From assembly GCA_000720535.1 (NCBI GenBank), contig JOAZ01000008.1, forward strand, positions 326,386 to 390,385: 64,000 nt of DNA, in the 5' to 3' direction. The notes beneath the pieces were generated by a model that did no database searches, had not been told where the DNA came from, and was given only the letters and a program-made list of their open reading frames with translations. Both the position numbers and the translations under genes were made by a program. Positions 44,145 to 53,401 of the stretch are shown here, in pieces. This stretch comes from Streptomyces halstedii (GTDB taxonomy: Bacteria; Actinomycetota; Actinomycetes; Streptomycetales; Streptomycetaceae). Each line of letters opens with the position of its first letter. The stretch's first letter is position 1.

Positions 44145-45278
44145 ATGGACACCAGTGGACACGGGCCCGGCGGTGCGGTCACGGCGACCGGGGACGTCGA
44201 CCGCAGCGACCCCGACTACCGTGCGTGGCTGAAGAACGCGGTGCGCACGGTGCAGGCCGACGCCAACCGCTCGGCCGACACCCACCTCCTGCGCTTCCCG
44301 CTGCCCGAACCGTGGGGCATCGACCTCTACCTCAAGGACGAGTCGACACACCCCACCGGCAGCCTCAAGCACCGGCTGGCCCGCTCGCTCTTCCTCTACG
44401 GCCTGTGCAACGGCTGGATCCGTCCCGGCAAGCCGGTCATCGAGGCGTCCAGCGGCTCCACGGCCGTGTCGGAGGCGTACTTCGCGAAGCTGATCGGCGT
44501 GCCGTTCATCGCCGTGATGCCGCGCACCACCAGCCCCGAGAAGTGCCGGCTGATCGAATTCCACGGCGGACGCTGCCACTTCGTCGACGACGCCCGGCTG
44601 ATCTACGAGGAGTCCGCCGCGCTCGCGGCCGAGACCGGCGGCCACTACATGGACCAGTTCACCTACGCGGAGCGGGCCACCGACTGGCGGGGCAACAACA
44701 ACATCGCGGAATCGATCTACCAGCAACTGCGCCTGGAGCGCTACCCGCACCCCACCTGGATCGTCGCCACGGCCGGCACCGGAGGCACCTCCGCGACCAT
44801 CGGGCGCTACGTCCGCTACATGCAGCACGACACCCTGATCTGCGTCCCCGACCCGGAGAACTCCTGCTTCTTCGACGGCTGGACGCACCACGACCCGCTG
44901 GCCACCAGCGACCGGGGCTCACGGATCGAGGGCATCGGCAGACCCCGGATGGAGCCGAGCTTCGTGCCCGGCGCCATCGACCGGATGATGAAGGTGCCCG
45001 ACGCGGCGTCCGTCGCCGCCGTCCGCGTCCTGGAACGCGCCCTCGGCCGCAGGGCGGGCGGCTCGACGGGCACCGGGCTGTGGAGCGCGTTCAGGCTCGT
45101 GGCCGAGATGGTCGCGCAGGGCAGGACCGGCAGCGTCGTCACCCTGTTCTGCGACCCCGGCGACCGCTACCTCGACAAGTACTACTCCGACAGCTGGCTG
45201 GACGACCAGGGCCTGGACATCCGGCCGTACACCCGCACCATCGACCACTTCCTGGACACCGGCGACTGGACCGGATGA
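44145..45278 (+). CDS. PLP-dependent cysteine synthase-family protein (Cds1-like)
   Basis: 377 residues from the ATG at 44145, eight bases after GAAGGAG; an in-frame GTG at 44103 is the alternative. Fold-type II PLP enzyme: [16 protein letters not shown] with the cofactor Lys75, [36 protein letters not shown] for phosphate binding. The overall sequence resembles the actinobacterial Cds1 group, for which L-cysteine desulfhydrase activity (H2S release) is known in mycobacteria. Whether this protein makes or degrades cysteine cannot be told from sequence. Confidence 0.9.
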   Translation: MDTSGHGPGGAVTATGDVDRSDPDYRAWLKNAVRTVQADANRSADTHLLRFPLPEPWGIDLYLKDESTHPTGSLKHRLARSLFLYGLCNGWIRPGKPVIEASSGSTAVSEAYFAKLIGVPFIAVMPRTTSPEKCRLIEFHGGRCHFVDDARLIYEESAALAAETGGHYMDQFTYAERATDWRGNNNIAESIYQQLRLERYPHPTWIVATAGTGGTSATIGRYVRYMQHDTLICVPDPENSCFFDGWTHHDPLATSDRGSRIEGIGRPRMEPSFVPGAIDRMMKVPDAASVAAVRVLERALGRRAGGSTGTGLWSAFRLVAEMVAQGRTGSVVTLFCDPGDRYLDKYYSDSWLDDQGLDIRPYTRTIDHFLDTGDWTG

Positions 45279-45318
45279 ACCGCGCGGCCGGCCCGGACGA
45301 CCCGTACGGACCGGCCGT

Positions 45319-45753
45319 TCAGCCGTCCAGCAGCGTGCCGAGCACCCGCCCGAAGACCCGCCGCCCCACCCTCGCCAGCAGCGGATCGACCCCGGACGGC
45401 AGCAGCCGCACCCACAGCTCCTCGACCCAGATCACATGGGAGCCCGCCCCCGTCGGACGTACGTCGATGGAGGCGCGGCCCCGCACCAGCGAGCCGCGCT
45501 TCTCCAGCTCGCACACCCCGGCCCGCCCGGCCGCGGGCGGGGTCCACCGCACCACTTCCATCGGATCGTCGAACCCCAGCGGCCCCAGGCCCGTACGCGC
45601 CACGAAGAGCGTGCCGGTCCGGGTGGGCGGATCCGTCCGCACCCTGACCGAGGTCAACGGGACGGTGTCCCCATGGCGCTCCCACGCGGTCACCCGCCGC
45701 CACGCCTCGGCGGCGGGGAGGGGAGAGAAGCGCTCGATCCGGAAGACGGCCAC
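45319..45753 (-). CDS. SRPBCC-family (START-like) protein
   Basis: 144 residues from a GTG start. Polyketide cyclase/dehydrase-type helix-grip fold: FSPLPAAEAWRRVTAW at the start, ERHGDTVPLTSVRV, VVRWTPPAAGR, SHVIWVEELWVR and a long C-terminal helix. It probably binds a hydrophobic ligand. Converges with the Cds1-like gene, 40 bases apart. Confidence 0.85.
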   Translation of the reverse strand: MAVFRIERFSPLPAAEAWRRVTAWERHGDTVPLTSVRVRTDPPTRTGTLFVARTGLGPLGFDDPMEVVRWTPPAAGRAGVCELEKRGSLVRGRASIDVRPTGAGSHVIWVEELWVRLLPSGVDPLLARVGRRVFGRVLGTLLDG

Positions 45754-45845
45754 AACACGATCCTAGGACGTCCGTCGCCCGCGCGAGGCGGAGCGGAACA
45801 CGCATGTCACGGGCGGCCGGGCCGCCGCGCCGGGCCGCCAGGCCC

Positions 45846-46673
45846 TCAGGACGCCGCGTCCGGACCCGCGACCACCAGCCCCGGCAGATGCTCCTCCACC
45901 TCCTGCCGGACCCCGTCCGGCAGGCCCGCGTCCGTGACGAAGGTGTCCACCTCGTCCAGCGAGGCGAACGAACTCAGCCCCACCGTCCCCCACTTGGTGT
46001 GGTCGGCCACCACCACGACCCGGCGCGCGGAACGCACCAGGCGGCGGTTGGTCTCGGCCTCCGCGAGGTTCGGGGTGGAGAGACCGGCCTCGGCCGAGAT
46101 CCCGTGCACCCCGAGGAACAGGACGTCGAAGTGGAGCGAGCCGATCGCCCGGTCCGCGACCGGACCGACCAGCGAGTCCGACGGCGTGCGGACCCCGCCG
46201 GTCAGGACCACCGTGGCCGCCCCGGACCGCCCGTTGCCCGGCGCCGTGCGCTGGGCGTCGTGGAACACGTCCGCGACCCGCACCGAGTTCGTCACCACCG
46301 TCAGACCCGGCACGTCCAGCAGGTGCCGGGCCAGCGCGAACGTGGTCGTACCGCCGGACAGCGCGATCGCGCTGCCGGGGGCGGCCATCGCCGCCGCCGT
46401 CCGCGCGATGTCCTCCTTGGCGCTCAGCTCCAGCGTCGACTTGGCCTCGAAACCGGGCTCGTGGGTGCTCGCCTCGGCCACCGGGACGGCCCCGCCGTGC
46501 ACCTTCTCGATCACGCCCTGCCGCGCCAGCGCGTCCAGGTCCCGGCGGACGGTCATGTCGGAGACGCTCAGCCTGCGGGTCAGCTCGTTGACACGGACGC
46601 CGCCCCGCTTGCGCACCTCGTCGAGGATGAGAGCACGCCGCTGCTCCGCGAGCAGATTCTGGTTCTCGCTCAA
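45846..46673 (-). CDS. DeoR/GlpR-family transcriptional regulator
   Basis: 275 residues from a TTG at 46673 (protein beginning SENQNLLAEQRR), the point where family similarity begins; upstream starts at 46733 and 46766 would add an Arg/Pro-rich tail. The HTH is RRALILDEVRKRGGVRVNEL plus LSVSDMTVRRDLDALARQG, followed by KVHGGAV. The C-terminal DeoR sugar-phosphate sensor domain shows LSGGTTTFALARHL and VFLGVHG-like FLGVHGISAEAGLSTPN. Ligand is probably a phosphorylated sugar; no metabolic target is adjacent. Confidence 0.9.
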   Translation of the reverse strand: MSENQNLLAEQRRALILDEVRKRGGVRVNELTRRLSVSDMTVRRDLDALARQGVIEKVHGGAVPVAEASTHEPGFEAKSTLELSAKEDIARTAAAMAAPGSAIALSGGTTTFALARHLLDVPGLTVVTNSVRVADVFHDAQRTAPGNGRSGAATVVLTGGVRTPSDSLVGPVADRAIGSLHFDVLFLGVHGISAEAGLSTPNLAEAETNRRLVRSARRVVVVADHTKWGTVGLSSFASLDEVDTFVTDAGLPDGVRQEVEEHLPGLVVAGPDAAS

Positions 46674-46910
46674 CGCCGGGCCCGGTCCTTCCCTGGAGTC
46701 CACACGGTCCGGCAGCGGCCTGCGGGACGCCCTCATCCTGCCACGCACCCCCACCGGCCGTGCCACTGGGGAGATTCGGTGAGAAGGGTGCCGCCGGCAC
46801 CGCCCGTCCGGGACAGTGGTGACTGAGCGTCAGTGCGGGACTCCGCCCCGCGCCGGCGTCCCCTTCCCCGCAGGCCGAGAGGCCGGACGACCGGAGAGCG
46901 AGCACCGACC

Positions 46911-49280
46911 GTGACCCGTGCCCCTCAGGCCCCGCCGAGCAGCGGGGCAGCGCTGGAACTGCTCGTCCACGGCGTCGGCGGAACCACCCCGCACGAGATG
47001 CTCGGCGACCCCCGGATCACCCGGGTCACCGGCGACACCACCGCGGCCGTCTACCGGCGCACCGAGGACGTCGGCGCCGAGGACCACCCGGAGCGCCACC
47101 GGGACGGGCCCGTCCCGGAGGCCTACTGCTGGTCCAACCTCACCTCCGGCAACGGCTCCCGGGCCCTGTGGCTGCTGCTGCTCCCCTTCATGGTGGTCAA
47201 CCTCGCCCACTGGATGCGCCCCACCGCACGGGGCAGGGGCCCCGCGGTCCGCCTGTACGGGGTACTGGTCCGGCTCATCGCCCTCAGCCTCACCGTGCTG
47301 CTCACGGCCGCCGCCTGCGAGGTCGCGCTCGACCTGGTCGCCTGGCAGTGCGCCGGCGCGGCCGAGTGCGTGGGGCGCCGGTCCTGGCTCGGCTTCCTCT
47401 CACCCGGCCAGGGCGGCTGGTGGTCCCAGCCCGGCCGCCGCCTGGCACTCGCCGCCGTCGTGCCCGCCGCGCTCGTCGGACTGCTCTGGTACCTGTCCAA
47501 CCGCACCTGGAGCGCGTACGAGTCGCAGCGCCCGCTGGAGCCGGAGGAGCCCGACGACGCCCCGGCCCCGGCGGGGGCCCCGGAACCGGACGGCGCCCCC
47601 GCCGACCGGCCAGCCCTCGGCCGGCCGGGCTTCTGGTACGGCCGCAGGCTGGTGGCCCGGCTGCGGGCCGCCCACACCGCGGCGGGATTCCTCACCGTCG
47701 CGACGGCCGTCGGGGGAGCGGCCGCCCGGTACGACCGGTCCGCCGGAAGCCCCGCCGCCGCCTCGCTGGGCCTGCTGCTCGAAGGGGGACTCGTGGCCTG
47801 CGGGGCCGTCGTCGTCGGGGTGGTCTGCCGCCGGGGCCGCAGCGAACGGCGCCTCGACAACCGGATCGACCGCGCCGTCACCAGCTTCCTGCCGCCCGCC
47901 GCGCTCCTCCTGCTCCTCCTCGCCTGCGTGTACGCCGCGTGGTCGCGGCCCGGCTGGAACTCCTCGGGTGCCCTCCCCGGCGAGGCCGTCTTCGGCGTAC
48001 TGGTGCTCGGCCAGGGCCTCCTCGTCCTCGTGCTCGCCGCTGTGGCGTGGAGCCTGTACCGCCGTACGCCCGAGCCGCGCACCACCCTGCGCGGACTCGG
48101 CGGTCCCGCCGTCGCCATGCTCGCCTGCGCGCTGGGCGGGGTGATGACCGGCGGGGTGGCCCAGCGCGTCGCCGACTGGCTGGACGGCCCCGCCACCCCC
48201 GGCATGGGCGGCCCCTCCCTCGTCGAGGGCCCGCCCGTGCTCCTGAGCTGGCAGGCCTCCGTCATCCCGGTCCTCCTGCTCCTGCTGCTGGCCCCCGTCA
48301 CCTGGCTCGTCGCGCGCACCGCGCGGCGCGCGCGACGGCTCGGACCCGAGGTCGAGGCGGAGTACGCCCCGGCCCACCCCGATCCCGCCCGCACCCGGCG
48401 GATCGCCCGCATCAGGGCCACGGCCGTGCTCACCGACTCCGCGCCCCGCATCGTCGGCCTGGTCTCCGGCGCCACGCTGTTCCTGGGCGCCGGGGCGGTC
48501 GTCGGTTCCTGGTACAGCGGGCAGGTACCCGGCCTCGCCCTGGACGACGCGGGACCCTTCACCGAATCGCTCGCCGAGGCCGCGCAGGCCACGGGCTCCT
48601 GGCTGATAGGCGTCGGATTCATACTGTTCGTCACCTGGGGGCGCCGCGCCTACCGCGACGTCTCCGCCCGCCGCACCATCGGCATCCTCTGGGACGTCGG
48701 CACCTTCTGGCCGCGCGCCGCCCACCCCTTCGCACCGCCCTGCTACGCCGAGCGGGCCGTCCCCGACCTCTCCTCCCGGATGTGCGCCTGGACGGGGAGC
48801 ACCCGCGGCAGACTCGTCATCTCCGGCCACTCCCAGGGCAGCGTGCTGGCGGCCGCCGCCGTGTGGCAACTGCCGGCCGCGGCACGCCACCAGGTCGCGC
48901 TGCTCACCTACGGTGCCCCGATCGAGCGGCTCTACGGCCGCTGGTTCCCCGCCTACTTCGGGCCCGGACCGCTCCAGGGCCTGCACCGGTCCGTGCACTG
49001 CTGGCGCAACCTGTGGCGGGCCACGGACCCCATCGGCGGTCCCGTCAGGATCGACGAGGGCGGCCGCCCGGAGGTGGACCGGGGCCCGCTGAGGGACCCA
49101 CTGGTCTACGGACGCACCGTCGGACACCCGCTGCCCGAACCCGTCCTCGGGCACTCCGACTACCAGGCCGACCCGGTCTTCGCCGTGGAACGGGCCGCGC
49201 TCCTGGACCGGCTGGGGCCCGCGCTGCCCCGGCAGACCGCCGGGGAGGCTCAGGGCAGCTCGGGCAAGTCCTCGGGGTAG
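46911..49280 (+). CDS. Polytopic membrane protein with a split serine-hydrolase signature
   Basis: 789 residues from the GTG at 46911. It opens with LELLVHGVGGTTPHEML, like the oxyanion region of alpha/beta hydrolases, then has many membrane helices (residues about 80-600) with proline-rich loops, and returns to a hydrolase-like C-terminus with GHSQGS (Ser641), RATDPIGGP (Asp706) and LGHSDY (His748), a candidate catalytic triad. The hydrolase fold thus seems interrupted by a large membrane insert. Substrate unknown. Its last 31 bases overlap the convergent beta-helix/AAA gene. Confidence 0.8.
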   Translation: MTRAPQAPPSSGAALELLVHGVGGTTPHEMLGDPRITRVTGDTTAAVYRRTEDVGAEDHPERHRDGPVPEAYCWSNLTSGNGSRALWLLLLPFMVVNLAHWMRPTARGRGPAVRLYGVLVRLIALSLTVLLTAAACEVALDLVAWQCAGAAECVGRRSWLGFLSPGQGGWWSQPGRRLALAAVVPAALVGLLWYLSNRTWSAYESQRPLEPEEPDDAPAPAGAPEPDGAPADRPALGRPGFWYGRRLVARLRAAHTAAGFLTVATAVGGAAARYDRSAGSPAAASLGLLLEGGLVACGAVVVGVVCRRGRSERRLDNRIDRAVTSFLPPAALLLLLLACVYAAWSRPGWNSSGALPGEAVFGVLVLGQGLLVLVLAAVAWSLYRRTPEPRTTLRGLGGPAVAMLACALGGVMTGGVAQRVADWLDGPATPGMGGPSLVEGPPVLLSWQASVIPVLLLLLLAPVTWLVARTARRARRLGPEVEAEYAPAHPDPARTRRIARIRATAVLTDSAPRIVGLVSGATLFLGAGAVVGSWYSGQVPGLALDDAGPFTESLAEAAQATGSWLIGVGFILFVTWGRRAYRDVSARRTIGILWDVGTFWPRAAHPFAPPCYAERAVPDLSSRMCAWTGSTRGRLVISGHSQGSVLAAAAVWQLPAAARHQVALLTYGAPIERLYGRWFPAYFGPGPLQGLHRSVHCWRNLWRATDPIGGPVRIDEGGRPEVDRGPLRDPLVYGRTVGHPLPEPVLGHSDYQADPVFAVERAALLDRLGPALPRQTAGEAQGSSGKSSG

Positions 49281-51721
49281 AGCAGGGTGAGGTCGTCCGT
49301 GCTGGGCTCGGTCAGCTGGGCCACCCGGCCCGCGTGGCGCTCGACCATCGACTCGAACGTCTGCCGGGCCGTACGCCCGTTCCCGAACGCGGGGCCCTTG
49401 GGGAGCGCGGTGAAGTACTTGAGCAGCGCCTCACCGCTGCCGTCCGCGAGGCTGTACTCGTGCTCCTCGGCCTGCTGCTCGACGATGCGCAGCAACTCCT
49501 CGGGCACGTAGTCGCTGAAGGTGATCGTGCGGGAGAAGCGGGACGCCACACCGGGGTTGACGGTGAGGAAGCGCTCCATCTCGTGGGTGTATCCGGCCAC
49601 GATCACCACGACCGCGTCCCGGTGGTCCTCCATCAGCTTGACCAGGGTGTCGATGGCCTCACGCCCGAAGTCGCGGCCGGAGTCCTCGGGCGACAGCGCG
49701 TACGCCTCGTCGACGAACAGCACCCCGCCGCGCGCCCGGTCGAACGCCTCCTGGGTGCGGATGGCGGTGGACCCGATGTGCTCGCCGACCAGGTCGACCC
49801 GGGACACCTCCACCAGGTGACCGCGCTCCAGTACGCCGAGCGAGGCCAGGATCTCCCCGTAGAGCCGGGCCACCGTGGTCTTGCCCGTGCCGGGGGAGCC
49901 CGTGAAGACGAGGTGCCGGCGCACCGACGCCGCCTTCAGACCGGCCAGTTGGCGGCGCCGGCCCACCTCGATCATGTCGGTCAGCGCCCGCACCTCGCGT
50001 TTGACGCTGTCCAGCCCCACCAGCGTGTCCAGTTCGCCCAGGACGGCACCGGCGTCACGCGGCGGCTCCGCCGGGTCCAGCGGTGCCGGTACGGAGGCGG
50101 AGGACGCCGGGCCCGCGACGGACGGGGCGGCTTCCGTCGTCCGCTGTCCGGACACCGGGCCGAGCAGCCCGGCCGTCCGGTCCGGGGCCAGGACCGGCGG
50201 GGCCGGGGGAGCGGCGGGGCGCAGCGCGCTCTCGTCGCTGGTGCAGTCCTCCACCACCGGGCCGCCCGTCCGCCCCTCGGTGTGCGGGGACGTCCCGTCG
50301 GCGAACTCGTAACCGCCGCGCGCGCACCGCTCGGTGCGGCACCGGCTGAGGATGGAGCGGCAGCCGTCCATCACATGGAAGCCGTACCCCTCGCTGCCGG
50401 TCACCCGGCAGCCGCGGAAGGTGCCGCGGCCCTCGGCGGAGACGTAGAAACCGGCCTCCGCGGGCGAGGAGACCGTACAGCGCTCGATGGTCGGGTCGGC
50501 GCCCTTGGTGACGATGACCCCGGTCTGCGCGCTGTCGATGGTGCAGTTGTTCAGGGTGCCGCCGCTGCCGTGGTCGCGGAACCAGGCACCGGTGGACGCC
50601 TCGCGGATCCGGCAGTCGTCGAGCTGGGCGGTGGCCCCGTCGCTCACCGAGACGGCCGTGTTGCGGATCTGCGACAGATCGCTGTCCACCACGTCCGCGC
50701 GCGAGCCCCGGTCGAGGACGAAGAGCGCGTCGGGCACGTCGTGGACCCGGCAGGAGTCGAGGACGACGGTGGCGCCGTCGCTGACCCAGACCGCCGGGTA
50801 GTCACCGGTGCTGTCGTGGATCTCGCACTGGTTGGCGTCCACCCGTGTGCCCGGGTCCCAGACGGAGAGGCCGTTGCGGCCGAAGCGGCGCACGGTCGAG
50901 CGGGTCAGGGTGAGCACCGCCCGGGAACGCAGGTCGATCGCGTTCTCCGGGATGTCGTGGATGTCGCAGTCGGCGAGGGTGAGGACCGCGTCGGTGTCCA
51001 GGGTGACGCCGTCCGCGGACGTGCGGTGCACGGTGCAGTCGGTGAGGTGCGCGGAGCCCCGGCCGGTGACCTGCACCCCGCTGCCCTTGATCTCGTACAC
51101 CTCGCAGCCCACCGCCTCCAGGGCGCTGCCCTCCCCGGTCACGCTCAGCCCGGCGCCCGAGGCGTGGTGGACCCGGCAGCGGTCGAGGCGGGGGCGGGCG
51201 CCGTCGCGCACCGAGATGCCGGACTGGCCCGCCGAGACCACCTCGCACTCCTCGAACACACCCCCGGCGCCGTCGAGTACGGCGATGCCCACCCCGGCCG
51301 GATTGTCGACGCCGCACCGGCGGACCGTCGGCCTGGCACCGCCGCGCACCTCGATGCCGACGGCCGACCTGGTCACGACGCGCAGGTCCGTCAGCTCCGG
51401 TGTGCCCTCCTCCACGAGCAGGGCGGGGGCCGCCGCGTCCTGGCCCTCCACATGGATGTCGCGGATCACGGCGGCGGACCGCACGGTCAGCGGCACCCCG
51501 TCGGCCGGGGCTATGCGCACGGAGCCTGCGGAGCCCTCCCCGCCGCGCAGGGTCACCGCCCGGTGGACGACGAGATTCTCCCGGTAGGTGCCGGGGGCGA
51601 CGGTCAGGACGTCCCCGTCGGCCGCCGCCTCCAGGGCCGCGGTGAGGGAGGCGTATTCGCCCGTGCGGCGGCGCCATCGCGATGTGCCGGTGTGCGTCAC
51701 CTGGACCGTGCCCTGTGCCAT
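49250..51721 (-). CDS. Right-handed beta-helix protein fused to a CbxX/EccA-type AAA+ ATPase
   Basis: 823 residues from the ATG at 51721. Residues about 15-490 are a parallel beta-helix of repeated roughly 22-residue coils (for example CRVHHASGAGLSVTGEGSAL, CEVYEIKGSGVQVTGRGSA), a fold found in polysaccharide-active or scaffold proteins. A Pro/Ala linker follows, then a CbxX/CfqX-type AAA+ domain (564-823) with Walker A GSPGTGKTT (608-616), Walker B GVLFVDEA (666-673) and sensor/Arg finger VNPGVASRFSRTI. The same ATPase type occurs in EccA of ESX secretion. No signal peptide: cytosolic. Confidence 0.88.
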   Translation of the reverse strand: MAQGTVQVTHTGTSRWRRRTGEYASLTAALEAAADGDVLTVAPGTYRENLVVHRAVTLRGGEGSAGSVRIAPADGVPLTVRSAAVIRDIHVEGQDAAAPALLVEEGTPELTDLRVVTRSAVGIEVRGGARPTVRRCGVDNPAGVGIAVLDGAGGVFEECEVVSAGQSGISVRDGARPRLDRCRVHHASGAGLSVTGEGSALEAVGCEVYEIKGSGVQVTGRGSAHLTDCTVHRTSADGVTLDTDAVLTLADCDIHDIPENAIDLRSRAVLTLTRSTVRRFGRNGLSVWDPGTRVDANQCEIHDSTGDYPAVWVSDGATVVLDSCRVHDVPDALFVLDRGSRADVVDSDLSQIRNTAVSVSDGATAQLDDCRIREASTGAWFRDHGSGGTLNNCTIDSAQTGVIVTKGADPTIERCTVSSPAEAGFYVSAEGRGTFRGCRVTGSEGYGFHVMDGCRSILSRCRTERCARGGYEFADGTSPHTEGRTGGPVVEDCTSDESALRPAAPPAPPVLAPDRTAGLLGPVSGQRTTEAAPSVAGPASSASVPAPLDPAEPPRDAGAVLGELDTLVGLDSVKREVRALTDMIEVGRRRQLAGLKAASVRRHLVFTGSPGTGKTTVARLYGEILASLGVLERGHLVEVSRVDLVGEHIGSTAIRTQEAFDRARGGVLFVDEAYALSPEDSGRDFGREAIDTLVKLMEDHRDAVVVIVAGYTHEMERFLTVNPGVASRFSRTITFSDYVPEELLRIVEQQAEEHEYSLADGSGEALLKYFTALPKGPAFGNGRTARQTFESMVERHAGRVAQLTEPSTDDLTLLYPEDLPELP

Positions 51722-51942
51722 GGTGCTGCTCTGCCCCCACCTCGTGCCGTGTGCGCTGCCTGTTGCCCGTCCGCACGCCGTGCGGCTGCCGTCACCGCCG
51801 GTCACGGGCAGCCCGGGGTCAGCCTGCCGAGGAGACGGGCCGGCCGGTCCACCGTAGCGCGCGCCGCGACCCCCGGTTGACGGGTCGGCCGGCCGGAGGG
51901 GGACGGTGGTGCCTCCGGGACCGGCGGCCGCCCGCCCGGCGG

Positions 51943-52563
51943 TCAGTTGCCCTTACCCGTTCTGCCCCAGTCGGGGCCCGTTTCGGCCCAGGCCCGGTCG
52001 ATCCGCAGGTACCGCCGCCGCACCATGCGCCACAGCACGAGTCTGCGCGCCACCTCCACCGAACCGGCCGCGAGCAGGGCCGTACCGACACCGGCGAGCA
52101 CCGCGTGCGTACGGGCCGTCGAGGCGTCCATCGGCCGCATGGCGGGGGCGCCCGTCTCATCCGTCCAGATCCGGATACGCGTGCCGGGGGCGGTGGTCTC
52201 GGACGTCGTGGAGACCGTGCCCGACCGCTCGGTGCCGTCCGGCGCCTTCCAGACGGCACTCACGGAGGTGCGGGTGGTGGCCTCCCGCACGACGCTCTCG
52301 GAGTCCTGGACGAACGGTGACGTGCCGTCACGGTTCGCGCGGACCACGACGGCCGTCGTGAGGTGCCGCCGCGCGCGCTGGCTCTCGACCGCCGCCTGGA
52401 GGGCGTCGTCGGTCAGCGAGCCGCACAGCCGGCCGAGCAGAGGGGCCGCCACCACCATCAGCAGCAGGGCGGCCAGCGTGAGCCACGCCTCGTGGCGGTC
52501 GGTCGGGCGGCACAGAGGATTGCGCCGCCAGCGACGGAACCCCAGGACCGCCCGCACCGTCAC
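51943..52563 (-). CDS. Rv1733c-like membrane protein
   Basis: 206 residues from the GTG at 52563. Two membrane helices: WLTLAALLLMVVAAPLLG near residue 27 and AVLAGVGTALLAAGSVEVA near residue 152, with an extracytoplasmic loop between containing RTSVSAVWKAPDGTERSGTV. This layout matches the Rv1733c family, widespread in actinobacteria and of unknown function. The start is inferred from a GGGGAGGGG stretch. Confidence 0.8.
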   Translation of the reverse strand: MTVRAVLGFRRWRRNPLCRPTDRHEAWLTLAALLLMVVAAPLLGRLCGSLTDDALQAAVESQRARRHLTTAVVVRANRDGTSPFVQDSESVVREATTRTSVSAVWKAPDGTERSGTVSTTSETTAPGTRIRIWTDETGAPAMRPMDASTARTHAVLAGVGTALLAAGSVEVARRLVLWRMVRRRYLRIDRAWAETGPDWGRTGKGN

Positions 52564-52894
52564 ACACCCCTCCCCGTCCGTCCGCGCCCGCCCCCTCGGC
52601 ACCCCTCCCGGAGCGGCGACAGCGGGACCGGAGCCTCCCCACGTCACCAACGACGGGTGTGCCCCGGTGAGTTCCCGGCGGCCGGTCCGGGCGGTGGTGC
52701 GCGACACGGCGACCGCACGGCTTCACCGTCCGGAAGGCGACCTCCCCGGTCGCGACGCGCTTCCAGCCGTCCTCGGCCCGCTCCGGAACAGCACGACGAC
52801 GGCCGTGGCACGGGGGCCGCCACCCGCACGGGACAGGTGGCACGCTCCCGGGCGCGGACGGCTCACTCCCCCCGCCTGGCCGGAAGCCCGCCGC
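52564..52894. other. 331-bp intergenic region without a supported gene
   Basis: Between two minus-strand genes. The GC-rich frames here give only Arg/Pro-rich translations. It must contain the promoter of the Rv1733c-like gene and probably the end of the DUF6643 transcript. Confidence 0.5.
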
Positions 52895-53401
52895 TCAGTA
52901 CCCCCGGCTCTGGTACGGCCGGTTGTACGGGTCCTCGTACGGCGACTGCGCCGGGGCGGGAGCGGGCCGGGGCGAAGCGGGGCGCATCGCCTCGTACCCG
53001 GTGCCCGGCCGCTGCGGTTGCTGCTGCTGCGGCGGCGGGGGCTGGTAACCACGGGGCGCCGCCGGCTGCTGCGGGATGTACGGCGTCGGCGCGGGATGCA
53101 GTTGTGCCGGCTGCATCACCGGCGCCTGCTGCGCTCCCGCGTTCTGGTACTGCGGCTGCCCCATCGGCTGCTGGTAGCCGTAGGACCCGGTGTGCTGCTG
53201 GGACGGGGCCGCGGGCAGGGCCGGAAGCGCCGAAGGCAGGGCCGGCAGGTAGCTGTCGGCGGTGTCGTAGGCGGCGGGAACCCGGATCGGCGCGATCTGA
53301 GGTGTGCCCCGCTCGGCGACCAGGGAGTCGTAGATCGGGGTGTCAGGGAACGACGGCGCGGCGTAGTAACCGCCACCGTAGGTGGAGCGGGGGGAGGTCA
53401 T
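52895..53401 (-). CDS. DUF6643-like Gln/Pro-rich protein
   Basis: 168 residues from the ATG at 53401 (MTSPRSTYGGGYYAAP). Low-complexity, probably disordered: Gln-, Pro- and Tyr-rich (GYQQPMGQPQYQ, QPPPPQQQQPQRP), no membrane segment. Such tails occur in Streptomyces-specific proteins of unknown role. A -10-like TAACTT lies six bases upstream of the ATG and no ribosome binding site precedes it, so the mRNA may be leaderless. Confidence 0.75.
   Translation of the reverse strand: MTSPRSTYGGGYYAAPSFPDTPIYDSLVAERGTPQIAPIRVPAAYDTADSYLPALPSALPALPAAPSQQHTGSYGYQQPMGQPQYQNAGAQQAPVMQPAQLHPAPTPYIPQQPAAPRGYQPPPPQQQQPQRPGTGYEAMRPASPRPAPAPAQSPYEDPYNRPYQSRGY

Noticed and set aside
49287-51857. Plus-strand frames opposite the beta-helix/AAA gene
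   Set aside because: They are antisense shadows; the minus-strand frame has Walker motifs and periodic beta-helix coils.
47168-51880. A 1,570-codon plus-strand open frame across two genes
   Set aside because: It has no protein-like composition (Arg/Gly/Pro-rich) and runs through two well-supported genes in other frames; long chance frames are expected at this GC content.
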